Shown here one piece after another: positions 60,963-64,000 of a stretch of 64,000 nt of DNA. Origin of the DNA: Proteromonas lacertae (taxonomy: Eukaryota > Sar > Bigyra > Opalinata > Proteromonadidae); assembly GCA_002245135.1 (NCBI GenBank), contig NGBS01000872.1, forward strand, positions 62,001-126,000, read 5' to 3'. Made by a program: the position numbers and the translations under genes. Position 1 is the first letter of the stretch; every line of letters begins with the position of its first letter. The notes beneath the pieces are model-generated. The model searched no databases. It saw nothing but the letters and a program-made list of their open reading frames with translations, and had not been told where the DNA came from.

Positions 60963-62300
60963 TTATTCAATACTTTCAGAAAGTGGTATATAATCTGAAA
61001 CGAAGATATTCTTTACTAATATTTTACTATCCATTATGGAGGAAACAATTCCAAAAAGATAAATTATTATCTCATCAATATAATAAAATATGCAATATTT
61101 TTTTCTATAATTAATACTATTTGTTGTGAGCCTTGAGCTAAATGCGCCGTTGAGCGTTAAGAAGACTTTTTTCAATTCAATATTATTTTAAAAGCTTATA
61201 ACAATAGTAGACATCGGGATAAAGGTTTTAAATAGAAAAGGAATACCTACTTATTGCATTTACCTGCTTAAAATTTATTTTGAAAAAACAGGCTTGAATG
61301 AGGCTTGAATTGATTTTTTATTTTTTCGTTTTTAAGTGTCTTAACATCTAAATATGTGTGATTTAATTACTTAAACTAATGTATTTTTAACTCTAGTAGT
61401 GATTGAAGCAAAAAAATTAAAAATAAAATTATAATTGTTTTCAATATGTTGGGATAAAGTTCAAAAAAATATATATCGCAGATGTAGCTTATAAGACAAA
61501 GTAAGATTATATTTGCATATAACTCGCCATCAAACCACACACTATCATTTTAGAATTGAAAAAAGTCTTCTTAACGCACAACGACGCATTTAGCTCAACG
61601 GCTCACAACACTATTATATAATTCTTTTGCACTCGATTGATAGTTAGAGTGTTTAGCATAGATTTTTTCTGTAACTTGTTTGACTTTGTGATAAACTTCA
61701 CTACTTTATACGATCTTTCGAAAATTGTAATAGAGAGATGGTTTAAACTACCATTCTCCTTTAAGTACTGTATTAAATGGATTAACGAGTGAGATGGAGG
61801 AGTCATTTTATAGTAACATTCCAAGTTGATCAAATTCTCTATTAATAAGTCTTCAGTCTTTTCTAAATTACAGTTGCTATAGTTGTAAGATAACACTTGG
61901 TTTATAATATCAATGGCATTAAACAACGATCTTATTATTATCTCATCTTCTTTATTTATAAAATTAATAAGAAGTGTTTTATGGTATAATAAAATTGGAA
62001 ATATGTTGCGGAGTATGTAATTTTGTTGAATAGTTGTATATATTCTAATATTTCTTACGTTCATTTCTTTATATATATCTGAAGTAACAGAATAAATATA
62101 TCTAAAATTCTCTTCTATATAATACTTATGTAATGTAATAATTAAATCTTCATAAAATATTGACAAGGAATTGTTAAGTGTGTGCATAGAATCATATCCT
62201 ATTATGTGAACTGAAAAATAGTCCAATTTAAAGAATTCACTAACACTTTTGTTAAATAAATCTGTTACTTCAGAAGAAGGTATTTTTTATATATAATATT
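60963..62300 (-). mobile_element. Tnp2-like DNA transposase remnant, C-terminal half, interrupted by a MITE
   Basis: From ~62290 the frame reads SSEVTDLFNKSVSEFFKLDY then FSVHIIGYDSMHTLNNSLSI, the Tnp2 'D..MHxLxxN' region. Then comes a helical stretch with MTPPSHSLIHLIQYLKENGS and LNHLSITIFERSYKVVK, the DUF4218-like C-terminal block ('LTxxxHxLxHLxxxIxxxGPLxxxSxFxFERxxxxLK'). The frame enters the MITE at 61610; beyond the MITE (61121-60963) a short frame with YYIDEIIIYLFGIVSS and SDYIPLSESIE looks like the transposase's C-terminal end. The N-terminal half is absent here. It complements, in content, the fragment at 58055-58959, but the order on the chromosome rules out one simple collinear copy. 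Confidence 0.5.
61122..61610. mobile_element. MITE-like element (489 bp) with ~58-bp TIRs and 5-bp target duplication
   Basis: The left arm (61122-61179) begins TGTTGTGAGCC and the right arm (61553-61610) ends GGCTCACAACA. The arms match as inverted repeats with about four mismatches and include gagctaaatgcg and gttaagaagactttttt. CTATT flanks both ends (61117-61121 and 61611-61615). There is no coding capacity inside (~370 bp AT-rich core), so it is non-autonomous. It sits inside the transposase remnant, so it inserted later. Confidence 0.75.
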
Positions 62301-62531
62301 TTTATAGATTGGAAGTAATTAAGTAATATTTAATGCTTTTTTATATTCAGCTAGTGGTATTTTTTAAAAATTCTATATATCTCCTTAATTAGCAGGAATT
62401 TGAAAAGAATTACGATATAATACTATATGATTATGTCTTCTTGAGCCAATAAGACTATAAAATCGAATTACATCTCTTGACATGAAGACTCAATCAAAAA
62501 AAATACTAAAAAAACAAAAAAAAATAATAGT

Positions 62532-62819
62532 AGACAACTAATTAAAGATAGAAAAATAAAATATCTCTATTTTGAATATCATAGTGCATGGAGAACTGCT
62601 GATCCAACTCTTGATATAGAAGATATATACAACATTCTTGTAGATGGTGGATATAATGTATATATTGAATATAGTAGTGTTATTTATGTAAGTCAGATGT
62701 TTTTAAAATATATGACAATGCCTGATGATAAGTTTTGTGTTAATTTTCTAGCAATTAGAAAAGGAAGTGTTCATGAGAGAGATATTATGAGAAGATTATG
62801 TCCAAAATGTCGATATTAA
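62532..62819 (+). pseudogene. FkbM-type methyltransferase pseudogene, 3' part
   Basis: An open frame of 95 residues begins RQLIKDRKIKYLYFEYHSAW and ends IRKGSVHERDIMRRLCPKCR + Y before TAA. It contains DIEDIYNILVDGGYNVYIE and DDKFCVNFLAIRKGS, the usual FkbM C-terminal half ('xxFEYxxxW ... LxxxGYxVY ... NxLAxRK'). It joins logically to the 59745-60232 part ('EGYDxxxIQGS|RQLIKD'). There is no start codon in good context and no promoter of its own. Confidence 0.6.
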
Positions 62820-62868
62820 TATAATTTATTATATTTTAATATATAATTATGTTAATTTATACTAATCT

Positions 62869-63051
62869 TTAATTATAAGATAATTCACTACTTCTATGGG
62901 TTTCTGGTATTTTAGCTTCTAATTTAAAACTAATATTACTAGTTCTCTTTTTATAACTTAGTTTTTCACAAGAAGAAATAACATCACGATTGAAATCATT
63001 TCCAGTTATTCGAATGTAGTTAATACTGTCATTATAGTACAAAACTATTCC

Positions 63052-63094
<43 letters not shown>

Positions 63095-64000
63095 TACATC
63101 TAACAATATCTTCAACATCTTTTTTACTATAATTATTCCATGAAATATCGATATAATACAAATACTTAGTAGATCTAATTAAATCACAAATCATATTAAC
63201 AGATTTACCAGTAAAATTATTATGTCCAACTGAAAATTCTCTTAAACAATGATTTGTTTTTATTCCTTCTATTAAATACTGTAAACCAATATCAGTAATT
63301 TTATTGACATTTAAAGTCAACGTAACTAATGAGCAATCAGTTCTTTTCAACCATTTGCTAAACACTTTACACGTTTCGTCACCAAGTTCATTGGATGTTA
63401 AATCAATAATAGAAAGATTTGAATTAAATAAATACTATTTATTTAGAATATAATTATTATACTTCAAAATATGTTGCTATACTATCAGTCAAACCATTAA
63501 AACAACATTGTAATTCTCTCATAATTTGATTTGATTTTACTGAAGATATAATTTCAGCAACATCAAATACATTCACATTATTCTTACACAATAATAAACT
63601 TTCACATAAATAATTTGATTCGATATATTTAGCTAAACCAGGAATATTATAATAAGTCAAGTCTTCATAAGCTAAATCAATAATATACGATAATTCATCA
63701 TTTCCTATTATATCAGATAAATCTCTCTGACTATCTATTGATATTCTTTTTTCACAATCTGTTTTATTCTTTGAATTGTGTAATTGCTTATATTTTTCTA
63801 TTTGAGATTTTAATTCTTTACTATATCCTTCAGCATATCTTATTCTTGTAGCTTCTTCTTTTAAAGCTTTATCTCTTTCAGTTACTATTTGATTTACCTC
63901 TATTGTGTATGTTTCATTCATTTGTTTGACTAATTCGTGATATTCTAATTCATTTCTATATTCATTGTTATTATTAATAATTAAATTATATTATACTGTT
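62869..64000 (-). CDS. coiled-coil plus leucine-rich-repeat (RNI-type) protein, 5' end outside window
   Basis: Minus-strand gene running off the right edge. Exon pieces: ~63955-63463, 63434-63098 and 63044-62869, with introns 63435-63462 (28 nt) and 63045-63097 (53 nt, mostly an ATT repeat, phase 1); a further 41-nt intron at 63956-63996 is likely. The first visible part is coiled coil (ALKEEATRIRYAEGYSKELK). Then come RNI-type LRRs: DELSYIIDLAYEDLTYYNIP, NLSIIDLTSNELGDETCKVF, LVTLTLNVNKITDIGLQYLI, CLREFSVGHNNFTGKSVNMI, YLYYIDISWNNYSKKDVEDI and INYIRITGNDF. A short basic tail ends RSSELSYN. Such proteins act as binding scaffolds; the partner is unknown. Confidence 0.7.
63051..63093. repeat. 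(AAT)n microsatellite in an LRR-gene intron
   Basis: About 14 AAT units fill most of the intron 63045-63097. If unspliced it would add a run of Ile or Leu to the protein, an artefact rather than a real transmembrane segment. Confidence 0.8.

Larger units (their letters stand above)
60233..62531. mobile_element. 2.3-kb insertion splitting the FkbM pseudogene
   Basis: The FkbM blocks stop after ..QGS (60232) and resume with RQLIKD (62532), so the intervening ~2.3 kb is inserted DNA. It carries a minus-strand Tnp2-like transposase C-terminal half and, nested in that, a MITE-like element. I found no convincing terminal inverted repeat for the outer insertion; AGA occurs at both edges (60232-60234 and 62532-62534) and could be a 3-bp target duplication, the size CACTA elements make, but this is weak. 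A 19-nt palindrome (actagaacagtgttctagt, 60271-60289) lies near the left edge. Confidence 0.55.

Noticed and set aside
58055-62300. One intact Tnp2 transposon spanning both fragments
   Set aside because: The N-terminal/central fragment lies downstream, on the minus strand, of the C-terminal fragment, with FkbM sequence between; the order is wrong for a single collinear element.
63045-63099. Poly-Leu/poly-Ile membrane segment in the LRR protein
   Set aside because: It is the translated (AAT)n repeat of a GT..AG intron whose removal joins two LRR exons in phase.

Overview
This window comes from the nuclear genome of an unidentified, very AT-rich unicellular eukaryote. The evidence is: (i) more than 50 tiny spliceosomal introns, mostly 24-41 nt, of the form GTATnn...(T)AG, which join exons of recognisable eukaryotic genes (PFKFB, RRN3, RAD9, PGP-type phosphatases); (ii) TAA, TAG and TGA all used as stops; (iii) a GTPase (Der/EngA) with a mitochondrial-type presequence; (iv) a dynein-stalk-like microtubule-binding domain. 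I cannot name the species. Very short introns are known from several protist lineages, so they do not decide it. No rRNA, tRNA or CRISPR was seen.

Layout: 0-6.5 kb is compact housekeeping sequence: the 3' end of a CLPTM1 gene, a bifunctional PFK2/FBPase2 gene, a Pro/Ser-rich orphan, the Pol I factor RRN3, and a Golgi-type glycosyltransferase candidate. 7-31 kb is one almost intronless 24-kb gene for a ~8,000-residue coiled-coil protein built from large internal repeats. Some repeats are near identical, and the protein ends in a dynein-stalk/MTBD-like globular domain without any AAA motor. 31.7-44.7 kb holds two tandem seven-exon genes for ~2,020-residue type I membrane surface proteins (signal peptide, putative-Ig repeats, two PA14 domains, Cys motifs, one TM). 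Their introns are all in phase 1, their promoters are homologous and their last 1,140 bp are identical. 44.8-50.7 kb holds a secreted, probably GPI-anchored orphan and a ~1,240-residue pseudokinase/armadillo-repeat protein. 50.8-57.1 kb holds Der, RAD9, an SPFH/prohibitin-type membrane protein, and a head-to-head pair of PGP-like HAD phosphatases.

57-63 kb is a degraded, transposon-rich zone: two Tnp2-like (CACTA-type) DNA transposase remnants, a 24-bp minisatellite, a MITE-like element with a target-site duplication, and an FkbM-type methyltransferase pseudogene split by a 2.3-kb insertion. The right edge holds the 3' part of a coiled-coil/LRR gene.

Three long reading frames change frame by +1 at a TGA (PFKFB once, the giant gene twice). 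Comparison with a sister repeat copy shows one of these is a single inserted base. Residual assembly indels are the leading explanation, with programmed +1 frameshifting as the alternative to test.
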